Part shown: positions 32,776 to 41,113 of the stretch, piece by piece
How positions within the stretch are numbered: position 1 is the stretch's first letter
How the letters are laid out: each line of letters opens with the position of its first letter
DNA from: Prosthecobacter sp.
GTDB lineage: Bacteria > Verrucomicrobiota > Verrucomicrobiia > Verrucomicrobiales > Verrucomicrobiaceae
Direction of reading: 5' to 3'
NCBI RefSeq assembly: GCF_020439865.1
Contig: NZ_JAGRPF010000139.1
Coordinates: 1 to 64,000, forward strand
DNA: 64,000 nucleotides
Notes under the pieces: model-generated
The model's input: the letters and a program-made list of their open reading frames with translations, nothing else
What the model was told of the DNA's origin: nothing
The model's database searches: none
Program-made: the position numbers and the translations under genes

Positions 32776-34191
32776 ATGAAGGTCAACAATACAATCGTCA
32801 TTTCAATCGGTCAGGCCGGCAATCAGATTGCCGCGTCTTTCTGGAAAACCATCTGCCAGGAGCATGGAATCGATCCGCTCACGGGGCAGACGGCCCAAGG
32901 GCAGCCCCCACGCGGCAACTGGAGCGCCTTTTTCACCAAGCTTGGGGAGTCAACTTCCGGCAGTTATGTGCCGCGCGCGTTGATGATCGATTTGGAGCCC
33001 AGCGTCATCGACAATATCAAAGCAACCTCGGGTTCATTGTTCAATCCTGGCAATCTGATCAGCCGGACGGAAGGTGCGGGTGGTAACTTTGCCGTCGGCT
33101 ATCTGGGTGCAGGCCGCGAGGTGTTACCAGAAGTGATGGGACGGCTCGATGCAGAAATCGACAAGTGCGACAATGTTGGCGGGATCATTGTTTTGCATGC
33201 CACGGGTGGTGGTTCTGGATCGGGCTTTGGTGCGCTGCTCATCGAGTCCATCAAAGAAAAGTATCCGGAGTTTCCTGTGTTGAGTTGTGCAGTGCTGCCG
33301 TCTCCGCAGGTTTCCTCGGTCGTCACAGAGCCTTACAACACTGTCTTCACGCTAAACACACTGCGTCGCTCGGCCGATGCATGCTTGATCTTCGATAACG
33401 AGGCGCTGTTCGAACTGGCGCATCGCAAATGGAGCATTGAAAGCCCCACTGTGGATGACCTGAACCTGCTCATCACCGAAGCGCTGGCTGGGTTGACTGC
33501 ATCCATGCGCTTCAGTGGTTTCCTGACTGTGGAAATCAGTTTGCGCGAGCTGCTCACCAACCTGGTGCCGCAGCCATCCTTGCACTTCCTTATGTGTGCT
33601 TTCGCGCCGCTGACGCCACCTGACCGTAGTAAGTTCGAGGAGATGGGGGTTGAAGACATGATCCGCAGTCTGTTCGACAACGACTCGGTTTTTGCCGCCT
33701 GTTCGCCCATGGAAGGGCGCTTTCTCAGCACTGCCGTCCTTTATCGTGGCATCATGGATGACAAGCCGCTGGCTGACTCGGCCTTGGCTGCCATGCGCGA
33801 GCAGCTGCCTCTTACTTACTGGATCCCGACCGCGTTTAAAATCGGTTATGTCGAGCAGTCTGGCATTTCGCACCGCAAGAGCATGGTTCTCCTCGCCAAC
33901 AACACGGAGATCGCTCGCGTGCTGGACAGGATTTGCCATAACTTCGACAAACTCTGGCAGCGCAAGGCTTTTGCCAACTGGTACCTCAACGAGGGCATGT
34001 CCGAAGAGCAGATCAATGCTCTCCGTGCATCCGCACAAGAACTCATCCAGAGTTATCAGGTTGCTGAAGAAAGCGGCGCCAAGGCCAAGGTGCAGGATAG
34101 CTCTGCCGACATCCCGCGTGGAACATCCGGTTCGGATGACAGCCGCAGTGGCATGAGCCTGCGCGATCTCGTTGATCGTCGTCGCGCATAA
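32776..34191 (+). CDS. btubA: Bacterial tubulin BtubA
   Basis: 471 residues, a true tubulin rather than FtsZ. Visible landmarks are GQAGNQ (12-17, H1 start), the nucleotide-binding T3-like TEGAGGNFAVG, and the tubulin signature loop T4 GGGSGSG (144-150, where most tubulins have GGGTGSG). T5 PSPQVSSVVTEPYN is present. The T7/H8 region GFLTVEIS...ELLTNLVP carries Glu258 at the alpha-tubulin catalytic position. The C-terminus is basic (LRDLVDRRRA) with no acidic tail. BtubA pairs with BtubB and with GTP forms thin cytoplasmic microtubules. The ATG has a very strong Shine-Dalgarno, AGGAGAGG. First gene of the btubA-btubB-bklc operon. Confidence 0.98.
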   Translation: MKVNNTIVISIGQAGNQIAASFWKTICQEHGIDPLTGQTAQGQPPRGNWSAFFTKLGESTSGSYVPRALMIDLEPSVIDNIKATSGSLFNPGNLISRTEGAGGNFAVGYLGAGREVLPEVMGRLDAEIDKCDNVGGIIVLHATGGGSGSGFGALLIESIKEKYPEFPVLSCAVLPSPQVSSVVTEPYNTVFTLNTLRRSADACLIFDNEALFELAHRKWSIESPTVDDLNLLITEALAGLTASMRFSGFLTVEISLRELLTNLVPQPSLHFLMCAFAPLTPPDRSKFEEMGVEDMIRSLFDNDSVFAACSPMEGRFLSTAVLYRGIMDDKPLADSALAAMREQLPLTYWIPTAFKIGYVEQSGISHRKSMVLLANNTEIARVLDRICHNFDKLWQRKAFANWYLNEGMSEEQINALRASAQELIQSYQVAEESGAKAKVQDSSADIPRGTSGSDDSRSGMSLRDLVDRRRA

Positions 34192-34238
34192 CAATATCAA
34201 ATCAGGCAACAGAGAAACAACAGTTTGGAGGAACACCC

Positions 34239-35516
34239 GTGAGAGAGATTTTGAGCATCCATGTCGGACAATGTGGCAATCAAATCGCCGACCGTTATTG
34301 GCGGTTGGTGCTTCGTGAGCATGGCCTGACCGAGGCGGGGACGCCGAAAGAAGGAAACACGTCAGCGGCCACCAATGCCAACTTGGAGGTCTTCTTCCAC
34401 AAGGTCCGCGATGGGAAGTACATTCCGCGTGCGGTGCTTATCGATCTCGAGCCCGGTGTCATTGCCAGGATTGAAGGGGGGGATATGGCCCAGCTCTTTG
34501 ACGAAAGCTGCATCATTCGGAAAATTCCGGGGGCTGCCAACAACTGGGCACGCGGTTACAATGTCGAGGGCGAACGGATTATCGACCAGATCATGAATGT
34601 GATCGACGCTGCGGTTGAAAAGACCAAGTCTCTGCAGGGATTTCTCGTCACACACTCGATCGGTGGGGGGTCCGGTTCTGGTCTGGGTTCGCTTATTCTG
34701 GAACGCCTTCGCCAGGCTTATCCAAAAAAGCGCATCTTCACTTTCTCGGTTGTTCCTTCTCCCCTCATCTCCGATTCCGCCGTAGAGCCTTACAATGCAG
34801 TTCTCACACTGCAGCGCATTCTCGATAACGCTGATGCCGCCGTGCTGCTCGACAACGAGGCGTTGTTCCGCATCGCCAAATCGAAACTGCATCGCAGCCC
34901 GAACTACATGGATCTCAATCACATCATTGCGCTCATCATGAGTTCGGTGACCGCGTCTTTGCGTTTCCCGGGAAAACTGAACACAGACCTCAGTGAGTAT
35001 GTGACCAACTTGGTGCCGTTCCCCGGCAATCACTTCCTCACGGCCTCCTTTGCTCCCATGCGGGCTCCAGGACAGGAAGGGCAGGTGAGAATCAATTTCC
35101 CAGACATCGCCCGCGAGACCTTTTCACAGGACAATTTCACTGCAGCCATCGACTGGACCAACGGAGTCTATCTTTCAGCTTGTGCTCTCTTCCGTGGGGA
35201 TGTGAAGGCCAAAGAGGTGGAGGAAAACATGGCGGCCATTCGTAAAGGGCTGAATTTTGCCAGCTACGTGCCAACTGGCGTGAAACTTGGTGTTGCCGAG
35301 ACGGCCCCCGAGGGCTTTGCGTCGAGCGGGCTTGCTCTTGTCAACCACACCGGCATTGCTGCTGTCTTCGAGCGCCTTATCACCAACTTTGACATCATGT
35401 TCGACAACCATGCTTACACGCACTGGTATGAGAGCAACGGCGTCAGTCGCGAGATGATGGCGCATGCACGCAATACCATCGCCAACCTTGCCCAGTCATA
35501 TCGCGACGCCAGTTAG
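34239..35516 (+). CDS. btubB: Bacterial tubulin BtubB
   Basis: 425 residues starting at GTG 34239, with GGAGG (34227-34231) seven bases upstream. GQCGNQ (10-15) is identical to eukaryotic tubulins. T3 is PGAANNWARGYN and the T4 signature is GGGSGSG (142-148). T5 is PSPLISDSAVEPYN. The T7/H8 segment GKLNTDLSEYVTNLVPFP carries Glu253 at the alpha-type catalytic position, so both BtubA and BtubB look able to trigger GTP hydrolysis in the subunit below. The C-terminus (AQSYRDAS) lacks the acidic tail of eukaryotic tubulins. It follows btubA by 47 bp. BtubB alone forms rings or protofilaments and with BtubA forms the microtubule lattice. Confidence 0.98.
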   Translation: MREILSIHVGQCGNQIADRYWRLVLREHGLTEAGTPKEGNTSAATNANLEVFFHKVRDGKYIPRAVLIDLEPGVIARIEGGDMAQLFDESCIIRKIPGAANNWARGYNVEGERIIDQIMNVIDAAVEKTKSLQGFLVTHSIGGGSGSGLGSLILERLRQAYPKKRIFTFSVVPSPLISDSAVEPYNAVLTLQRILDNADAAVLLDNEALFRIAKSKLHRSPNYMDLNHIIALIMSSVTASLRFPGKLNTDLSEYVTNLVPFPGNHFLTASFAPMRAPGQEGQVRINFPDIARETFSQDNFTAAIDWTNGVYLSACALFRGDVKAKEVEENMAAIRKGLNFASYVPTGVKLGVAETAPEGFASSGLALVNHTGIAAVFERLITNFDIMFDNHAYTHWYESNGVSREMMAHARNTIANLAQSYRDAS

Positions 35517-35563
35517 CCGTAGTCGGCTCGGTCCTGTTACCATTACCTAACTCAACCCCAATC

Positions 35564-36334
35564 GTGGATACTGCACTGGAGCGCCAAATCGCCTCCGCCT
35601 CCCGCAGCGTCGAGGAGGCGCGACGGCTCGCATATCATGATCCGGTCCGGGTGGGTGCTCTAGTGGAACAGATCAGTGTTTTGGCCGATTTGCGCCAGAA
35701 AGAGGGGGATTTCCGAAAAGCAGAGTCGTTGTATCGGGAAGCTTTGTTTCGTGCTCAGGAATTGCGCAGACAGGACCCCGACCTGCTCACAGGCATCTAT
35801 TCTCTGCTGGCACACTTGTATGACCGATGGGGGCGGATGGACAAGGCGGCGGAGTTTTACGAAAAGGCGCTCACCATCAGTGTCGACAGTGGTCTGGAAG
35901 ACAGTGACAAGGTTGCTACGATCAAAAACAACCTTGCCATGATTTTCAAGCAGATCCGCCAGTTCGAAAAGGCGGAGGGTTATTACTGCGAGGCGCTGGA
36001 GACTTTTCAGCGGCTCGATGGGGAACAGAGTTCACGAGTCGCCTCGGTCTATAACAATCTGGGCGTTCTCTATTACAGCAGTATGGATGTAGATCGCGCT
36101 CAGGCCATGCATGAGCGAGCGCTGGCCATCCGCCAAAACTTGAACGATAGCCAGATGGATCCGGCAGATCTCTCTCAGACATTCATCAATCTGGGGGCTG
36201 TATACAAAGCCTCCGGTGACTTTCAGAAGGCGGAGGCCTGTGTGGATCGCGCCAAGCGCATTCGGGCCGCGATGAACGGCTACCATCCGAACCCTCGCCG
36301 CTCAGCGTCTCTGTTGATCGACAAGAGCATGTAG
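35564..36334 (+). CDS. bklc: Bacterial kinesin-light-chain-like TPR protein Bklc
   Basis: 256 residues starting at GTG 35564. Five tandem 42-residue kinesin-light-chain-type TPRs cover about residues 28-235 (for example YSLLAHLYDRWGRMDKAAEF, NNLAMIFKQIRQFEKAEGYY, YNNLGVLYYSSMDVDRAQAM). The third gene of the btub operon, 47 bp after btubB. No Shine-Dalgarno sequence is visible before the GTG, so expression may be low or coupled. Known work on Prosthecobacter places Bklc on BtubAB microtubules and at membranes. There is no kinesin motor domain in the window; only the light-chain-like repeat is present. The short basic C-terminus (NPRRSASLLIDKSM) is the least repeat-like part. Confidence 0.93.
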   Translation: MDTALERQIASASRSVEEARRLAYHDPVRVGALVEQISVLADLRQKEGDFRKAESLYREALFRAQELRRQDPDLLTGIYSLLAHLYDRWGRMDKAAEFYEKALTISVDSGLEDSDKVATIKNNLAMIFKQIRQFEKAEGYYCEALETFQRLDGEQSSRVASVYNNLGVLYYSSMDVDRAQAMHERALAIRQNLNDSQMDPADLSQTFINLGAVYKASGDFQKAEACVDRAKRIRAAMNGYHPNPRRSASLLIDKSM

Positions 36335-36358
36335 GAGTCTTGGAACCTTCGTGAGGAG

Positions 36359-37468
36359 TTAGTAGAGTTCGACGGGAGATCGTTTGCCGTCTTCGACGCT
36401 CTTGTTTTTGGCTGCTTCCTCTCCGAGGGTGTCGACTCGAAGCTGCCAGATCTCCCGATTGATAGCGGCAAACTGATCGAGGTCGAATTTGGTCGGCTTC
36501 ACGAGGCGCCTTTTGGTCTTTTCGATTCGCACGAGCGCGTCATGCAGAATCGGAGCCTCGACGCCTTCAAGATGCTGACGGGCTAGCTCCACCATTTCGA
36601 CGCGGTGGCAGATCATGACGAGGTCGTTCCCGGCGCGAACAGCTTCCTGGATTGCCTGCTCAAAGGTCACCTCATTCAAGATGGCGCCCATGTCCAAGTC
36701 GTCAGTCATCGCAAGTCCATCGAAGGCGTATTGGTGACGTAGAAGCTTGGTCACAATGTTGTGGCTGAGGCTGGCCGGCCAGCGGCCGCGGTCTGGGTCG
36801 TAGGCGGTGTAGTTGCTGTGGCAGGTCATCACGCTGTCGAGTTCCGGCAGCAGGGCGGAGTAGGGGAGCAGTTCGCTGCGTTCCATCTCGTCGCGGCTTT
36901 TGGTGATCACTGGCAGGAATTCGTGCGGGTCGCACTCGGCTGGGCCATATCCGGGGAAGTGTTTGCCACAGCTCAAGATTCCTTCTGCGCGCATCGCGCG
37001 ATTGAATATCCCGGCGTTGTCGATCACCTGCTGAGGATTGCGACCGTAGGTGCGGCCTTTGAGGGAGTTGTCCGCGGCATCGTCATAAGAAATGTCGAGC
37101 ACTGGGCAGAGATCGAGATTGAAGCCGAAGAGGCGCAGAATTTGGCCGGTGAGCCGGCCGTGGCGTTTGATTAGCTCAGGATCGCCCTTGTCGCGTAGCG
37201 ACTGCGCATTGGGAGGCTCTTCGCCGATGAGCCGGAGGCGTGATACACGTCCCCCTTCTTGATCGATGGTGATGAACGGTTCGATGTCGGAGAGATCGCG
37301 CAGGTCGTCTATGAGCTTGCGGAGCTGCTGGGGGCTCTGAATGTTGCGGCCGAAGAGAATGAAACCGCCTGGCTGGAGCTTTTTGAGGCGCGAAGCCACT
37401 TCTGGAGTGAGTTCTGTACCGGGGACTCCCATGAGGAGAAGTTGGCCGAGATTGTGAGAAGAGGACAT
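36359..37468 (-). CDS. nagZ: Beta-N-acetylglucosaminidase (GH3)
   Basis: 369 residues, cytosolic GH3 enzyme that removes N-acetylglucosamine from peptidoglycan fragments during cell-wall recycling. The KHFPG motif (K169, H170) is present as KHFPGYGPAECDPHE, and the catalytic nucleophile Asp256 lies in MTDDLDMGA. The N-terminal block LGQLLLMGVPGTELTPEV and the TIDQEGGRVSRLR segment are family hallmarks. The His of the usual D-S-H dyad is kept (CDPHE), though the KHFPGHG His is a Tyr here. It converges with the btub operon end, 24 bp away. The 388-bp gap upstream holds a candidate small RNA. Confidence 0.93.
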   Translation of the reverse strand: MSSSHNLGQLLLMGVPGTELTPEVASRLKKLQPGGFILFGRNIQSPQQLRKLIDDLRDLSDIEPFITIDQEGGRVSRLRLIGEEPPNAQSLRDKGDPELIKRHGRLTGQILRLFGFNLDLCPVLDISYDDAADNSLKGRTYGRNPQQVIDNAGIFNRAMRAEGILSCGKHFPGYGPAECDPHEFLPVITKSRDEMERSELLPYSALLPELDSVMTCHSNYTAYDPDRGRWPASLSHNIVTKLLRHQYAFDGLAMTDDLDMGAILNEVTFEQAIQEAVRAGNDLVMICHRVEMVELARQHLEGVEAPILHDALVRIEKTKRRLVKPTKFDLDQFAAINREIWQLRVDTLGEEAAKNKSVEDGKRSPVELY

Positions 37469-37620
37469 GGAGACAAGTGTTCAGTTGTTCAGTAGGTGAC
37501 GGGAAAGTTTCCCAAGGAGTGTCAAGCGGGCTTTTGCTAAAAGTTTGAGAAAAATCGGGGTTTTTGGGCTCTCAGGAATGCGACTCAAGGGTTTCTTTTT
37601 GCAAAAGACGGGGGCCTTGG

Positions 37621-37648
37621 TTGACGGGGGGGCAAAACTTTTTAACAT
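37621..37648 (+). promoter_or_regulatory. Sigma70-type promoter of a candidate small RNA
   Basis: TTGACG (37621-37626) and TAACAT (37643-37648) are 16 bp apart, close to the consensus TTGACA-17-TATAAT. A transcript would start near 37655 in a gap between genes that both lie on the other strand, so it does not serve a protein gene. Confidence 0.5.
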
Positions 37649-37654
37649 GGGCGC

Positions 37655-37792
37655 GTCCGTGGGGTAACTCTCGGACCACATTTGCAGAGCTTCCTCAGCT
37701 AAGCATTTCGTGCCAATCGATCCTCCATCGTTGTTGGTTGCTGGATCGCTACGGAACCCTCCGGCTTCGCATGCCGGAGGGTTCTTTGTTTT
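37655..37792 (+). ncRNA. Candidate small RNA of about 135 nt
   Basis: This unit has its own promoter (37621-37648) and a strong intrinsic terminator (37754-37792) on the plus strand, while both flanking genes (nagZ, trpE) lie on the minus strand. It contains no open reading frame with protein-like sequence. An internal stem GTCCG...CGGAC (37655-37676 region) is possible. It does not look like tRNA, tmRNA, SRP RNA or RNase P RNA. Both ends are predicted from motifs only; transcription is not shown. It might instead be a decayed remnant, but a matched promoter and terminator favour a real sRNA. Confidence 0.5.
37754..37792 (+). terminator. Intrinsic terminator of the candidate small RNA
   Basis: A perfect 12-bp stem, GAACCCTCCGGC (37754-37765) with GCCGGAGGGTTC (37773-37784), has a 7-nt loop and is followed by TTTGTTTT (37785-37792). 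On the minus strand no T-tract follows, so it acts mainly for plus-strand transcription, though it may also stabilise the trpE 3' end. Confidence 0.8.
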
Positions 37793-37856
37793 CATGCGAA
37801 GGTGTTCGCGCACTGTGAGCAAGTATGTGATTAGACTGTGAGCAACTCGAACATTC

Positions 37857-39371
37857 TCACGATTCACCCAACTGCCGCGCCCACTGAATGGCACGCAGCA
37901 TGCCTGTCGCCTTGTTGAGTGTTTCGCGATACTCATAGGCCGGATCCGAGTCGGCCACGACGCCGGCGCCCGCCTGCACATAGGCTTTGCCGTCTTTGAC
38001 CACGCAGGTGCGCAGCGCAATGCAGGAGTCGAGGTTGCCGTCGAAGCCAAAGTAACCCACCGCTCCGGCATAGGCACAGCGTTTACTCTTCTCGCATTCG
38101 TTGATGATTTCCATCGCCCGCACTTTGGGCGAGCCGCTGACCGTTCCAGCCGGGAAAGTGGCGCGCATGACATCGTAGGCTGTCTTGTCGTCGCGAAGCT
38201 GGCCGTCGACATTGGAAACGATGTGCATGACGTGCGAGTAGCGCTCGATGATCATCAGATCGCTGACGCGCACCGTGCCGAAATCGGCGACGCGTCCAAC
38301 GTCATTGCGTGCGAGATCGACGAGCATGATGTGCTCGGCGCGCTCCTTGGGGTCATTCAGCAGTTCCTCGGCCAGCGCATTGTCCTCCTCGGTCGTTTTA
38401 CCCCTCCAGCGTGTGCCGGCGATGGGGCGGATGTCGATTCGTCCGTTCATGCACTTCACATGAACTTCCGGAGAACTGCCGACCAGCGCGAAGCCCTGCG
38501 GGAAGTCGAGACAGAACATGTAAGGGCTCGGATTGACGTGTCGCAGCGCGCGGAACAGGTCCAGGGTGGTGCCGTTGTAGTCGGTCTCGAAGCGTTGGGA
38601 GGGAACGCCTTGGAAAATATCGCCGGCACCGATGTACTCCTTCATTTTGAGTACCATCGCCTCGTATTCCTCTCGGGTGGTGTTGCTCACCGGTGGAGGT
38701 GGCTGATCATTGCCGGCGGGCGCGAAGGTTTGCAGTGGCTTGGCGGCCAGGGGTTGCTCCAATTTGGCGATCACGCTTGATATCTGCTCTCGCGCCCAAT
38801 CATAGGCCGCTTCGAGAGAAGCATGCTCGTCGGTGTGGACATTGGAGACGATGGAGAGACGCCGGGTGCGATGATCGAACACGAGCACTGTGTCCGTGAC
38901 CATAAAAACCATGTCCGGAAGACCGAGTTCATCTTTTTTCGGCGGGGGCAGGGTCGGTTCAAAGAAACGCACCATGTCGTAGGCTAGGTAACCGACCGCG
39001 CCGCCATGGAACACCGGCAAGGGCTGTGCTTCGAGGGGACGGAACGGCTTCATGAGTTCCTGCAACTCGGTCAACGGATCGCCCTTGGTGGTGAAACTGC
39101 GCTTCTTGCCGCGCTCCTCAATCTCGATTTCTCTTCCACGGGCGGTGAAGATGATGCGCGGCGAACTGCCCAGCAGCGAGTAGCGTCCCGAGTGCTGTGT
39201 GAGTTCCGCCGACTCAAGCAGGAAGGCGCAGCGCCCATCATGAATTTTTTGGAATGCCGAGAGCGGCGTTTCGTAGTCAGCGGCGAGTTCTGCCATCACC
39301 GGCACAAGATTGCCCTGCTGCGCGAGCGATTGGAAGGTGGCGAAGTCGGGCTGAAGATGAAGCTGGGGCAT
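37857..39371 (-). CDS. trpE: Anthranilate synthase component I
   Basis: 504 residues from the ATG at 39371. That start is chosen because MPQLHLQPDFATFQSLAQQ leads into the conserved N-terminal GNLVPVMAELAADYETPLSA; the frame upstream is Arg-rich nonsense overlapping thrH. C-terminal chorismate-binding motifs are complete: FQGVPSQRFE, RPIAGTRWRGK, ELLNDPKERAEHIMLVDLARND, VMRATFPAGTVSGSPKVRAM and YAGAVGYFGFDGN. The enzyme converts chorismate to anthranilate using ammonia from TrpG, the first step of tryptophan synthesis. No trpG is adjacent. It starts 58 bp after the thrH stop, so the two may be co-transcribed. Confidence 0.94.
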   Translation of the reverse strand: MPQLHLQPDFATFQSLAQQGNLVPVMAELAADYETPLSAFQKIHDGRCAFLLESAELTQHSGRYSLLGSSPRIIFTARGREIEIEERGKKRSFTTKGDPLTELQELMKPFRPLEAQPLPVFHGGAVGYLAYDMVRFFEPTLPPPKKDELGLPDMVFMVTDTVLVFDHRTRRLSIVSNVHTDEHASLEAAYDWAREQISSVIAKLEQPLAAKPLQTFAPAGNDQPPPPVSNTTREEYEAMVLKMKEYIGAGDIFQGVPSQRFETDYNGTTLDLFRALRHVNPSPYMFCLDFPQGFALVGSSPEVHVKCMNGRIDIRPIAGTRWRGKTTEEDNALAEELLNDPKERAEHIMLVDLARNDVGRVADFGTVRVSDLMIIERYSHVMHIVSNVDGQLRDDKTAYDVMRATFPAGTVSGSPKVRAMEIINECEKSKRCAYAGAVGYFGFDGNLDSCIALRTCVVKDGKAYVQAGAGVVADSDPAYEYRETLNKATGMLRAIQWARQLGES

Positions 39372-39429
39372 GCGCGGCGGGAAACGAGCGCGCATTCTGG
39401 ACGCAAATGTTCCCTGTGGCAACGGCGCT

Positions 39430-40038
39430 TCAAAGAGAGCTGCGAATCGCGCTGAGCAGGTCTGAGTAGGTCTCAAACGCCCTAAAATGCGGGAACTGGG
39501 CCTGAATGCTCTCTGGTGCGTGAAAGAAGAAGCCCTCATCAGCCTCTCCCAGCATCGTCGTGTCGTTGAAGGAATCCCCGGCGGCAATGACGCGGTAATT
39601 CAGCGCCTTGAAGGCGGCCACAGACTTCTGCTTCTGGTTCGGCTGTCGCAGTTTGTAGTCCACGATTCGGCCGTCATCAGCGATGTCGAGCTGGTGGCAG
39701 AAGATCGTCGGCCAGGCGAGCTGGCGCATCAGGGGCTGGGCAAACTCTGCGAACGTGTCGCTCAGAATGATCACCTGCGTGATCGATCGCAGCTCATCGA
39801 GGAATGCCTTTGCTCCCTCCAACGGCGAGAGGGTGCCGATCACCTGCTGGATGTCAGGCAGCTTCAGTTCATGTTCGTCGAGAATCTTCAGCCGGCCCTT
39901 CATGAGCACATCGTAGTCAGGTTCGTCACGAGTCGTGCGTCGCAGTTCGGGAATGCCGGTTTTTTCGGCAAAGGCGATCCAGATTTCGGGCACGAGCACG
40001 CCCTCGAGGTCGAGGGTGACAATGGTCTGAGGTTTCAT
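39430..40038 (-). CDS. thrH: Phosphoserine phosphatase/homoserine phosphotransferase, ThrH type
   Basis: 202 residues of the HAD superfamily, ThrH branch. The nucleophile motif is TLDLEGVLVP (D10, with the unusual E12 of ThrH in place of a second Asp). Motif II is in IILSDTF and the metal Asp in AAGDSFNDTTML. Length and the KTGIPELRRTTRDEPDYDVLM segment match ThrH. The family hydrolyses phosphoserine to serine and can transfer the phosphate to homoserine. Serine is a substrate in the last step of tryptophan synthesis, which makes the location just upstream of trpE sensible. Divergent from the oxidase gene at 40161. Confidence 0.92.
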   Translation of the reverse strand: MKPQTIVTLDLEGVLVPEIWIAFAEKTGIPELRRTTRDEPDYDVLMKGRLKILDEHELKLPDIQQVIGTLSPLEGAKAFLDELRSITQVIILSDTFAEFAQPLMRQLAWPTIFCHQLDIADDGRIVDYKLRQPNQKQKSVAAFKALNYRVIAAGDSFNDTTMLGEADEGFFFHAPESIQAQFPHFRAFETYSDLLSAIRSSL

Positions 40039-40160
40039 GAAGTGGAGATGCCTCAGATCAGGCTTTTGTCCAGTGCTGCAGATCGTTGAGTCTCCAAGAT
40101 TGGAGCAAAAACCGGCAAGGCAGGCGGAGTGAGGTGAGTGGTTGGTGGGTATAGTCCCTC

Positions 40161-40637
40161 ATGAAAATCGAAAGTGAGCTGGTCAAACTGGCGGAACAGG
40201 TTGTCCTGAAATGCAAAAACGCGGTCATCGCCACAGCGAATGCCGAGGGGCAGCCGCACTCCGCGTGGATGACTACTCAGGTCACTACGGATCTGGCTGA
40301 AGTCACCTCGATCACCGCGCCGACTTCTCAAAAGGTTGCCGAGCTCCGCCGGAATCCACATGCGGAGTGGATGTTCGCCTCGCCTTCGATGGAGACGATC
40401 GTGTATCTCTCGGGCTTCACACGTGTCATTGAAGGAGATGCCGCGAAGCGCTACTGGGATCAGATGCCTGGCAAGTCGCAGGCCTACTATCGGAAGTACT
40501 GCGAGACGGAGGACTACCACAAATTCGCCGTCATCCGGACCGAGGTTGGCAAGATCGTGGTTTGCAAACCTTACGCCTACAAGAAGACCATCGTCTTCGA
40601 CAAACACGCGAAGCCCACGGTGAAACTTCAGGGCTGA
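40161..40637 (+). CDS. Pyridoxamine-phosphate-oxidase-like (FMN-binding split barrel) protein
   Basis: 158 residues with the split-barrel fold of the general-stress-protein-26/PPOx group. The N-terminal block reads AVIATANAEGQPHSAWMTT, followed by ITAPTSQKVAELRRNPHAEWMF and GFTRVIEGDAAKRYWDQMPG, which is the typical pattern. These proteins bind flavin or F420 and reduce small molecules; the substrate is unknown. Start ATG 40161. The 3' end overlaps the convergent YkgJ gene by 10 bp. No operon partner. Confidence 0.82.
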   Translation: MKIESELVKLAEQVVLKCKNAVIATANAEGQPHSAWMTTQVTTDLAEVTSITAPTSQKVAELRRNPHAEWMFASPSMETIVYLSGFTRVIEGDAAKRYWDQMPGKSQAYYRKYCETEDYHKFAVIRTEVGKIVVCKPYAYKKTIVFDKHAKPTVKLQG

Positions 40638-40996
40638 GCCGTTGTGGGACGGGGGGCTTCGATGGCCTCACACTTTTCGCGCCAGCCCGGGAAACTCCAG
40701 GTATTGGGAAAGCCTTCACACTGCAACGGCTTCGCCGGTTGGATGCGGCAGACGTTGACGCCCTCAAGGAACAGGCATTCGCCGTTCGGCTTGTCGATGA
40801 TGCTCAGGCCGGTCCGATTCGCATTCAGACGGGTGCATTGCTCGATGAACTCAAGACGTGGCATGTTCAGAAAGGCAGCGATGCGATCAACCTCATCGTC
40901 GGTGACACGAACATCACCGGGCCAGCGACAGCAGTTGCCGCAGCGCTGGCATGCATACCAAGGCGTGGATGTGTCAAGTGTGGAGAGCTCTGCCAT
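40628..40996 (-). CDS. YkgJ-family cysteine cluster protein
   Basis: 122 residues from the ATG at 40996, chosen because MAELSTLDTSTPWYACQRCG gives the family N-terminus; the upstream frame is Arg-rich. The conserved cysteine pattern is CQRCGNCCRWPG, then GECLFLEGVNVCRIQPAKPLQCEGFPNTW, the hallmark of the UPF0153/YkgJ group. The cysteines probably bind a metal or Fe-S cluster. Function unknown. Its start is 117 bp from the divergent gene at 41114. Confidence 0.86.
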   Translation of the reverse strand: MAELSTLDTSTPWYACQRCGNCCRWPGDVRVTDDEVDRIAAFLNMPRLEFIEQCTRLNANRTGLSIIDKPNGECLFLEGVNVCRIQPAKPLQCEGFPNTWSFPGWREKCEAIEAPRPTTAQP

Positions 40997-41113
40997 AAAA
41001 AGTATTCTGTTCGCAGGAAGCGAAGCTGAGGGCATAGTTCGTGCGATGAATCGTTTCCTGCAACGAAGGTTTGAAAATCGCCGGCCCCCTTGGCCGTGCG
41101 GATTGTTGTCGTG

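Noticed and set aside
35564..36334. Bklc as evidence for a kinesin motor system
   Set aside because: Only TPR repeats are present; no motor domain with a kinesin P-loop occurs in the window.
37481..38212. 243-residue minus-strand frame over the trpE 3' end and the small-RNA region
   Set aside because: It overlaps trpE in another frame and is Ser/Thr/Arg-rich without motifs.
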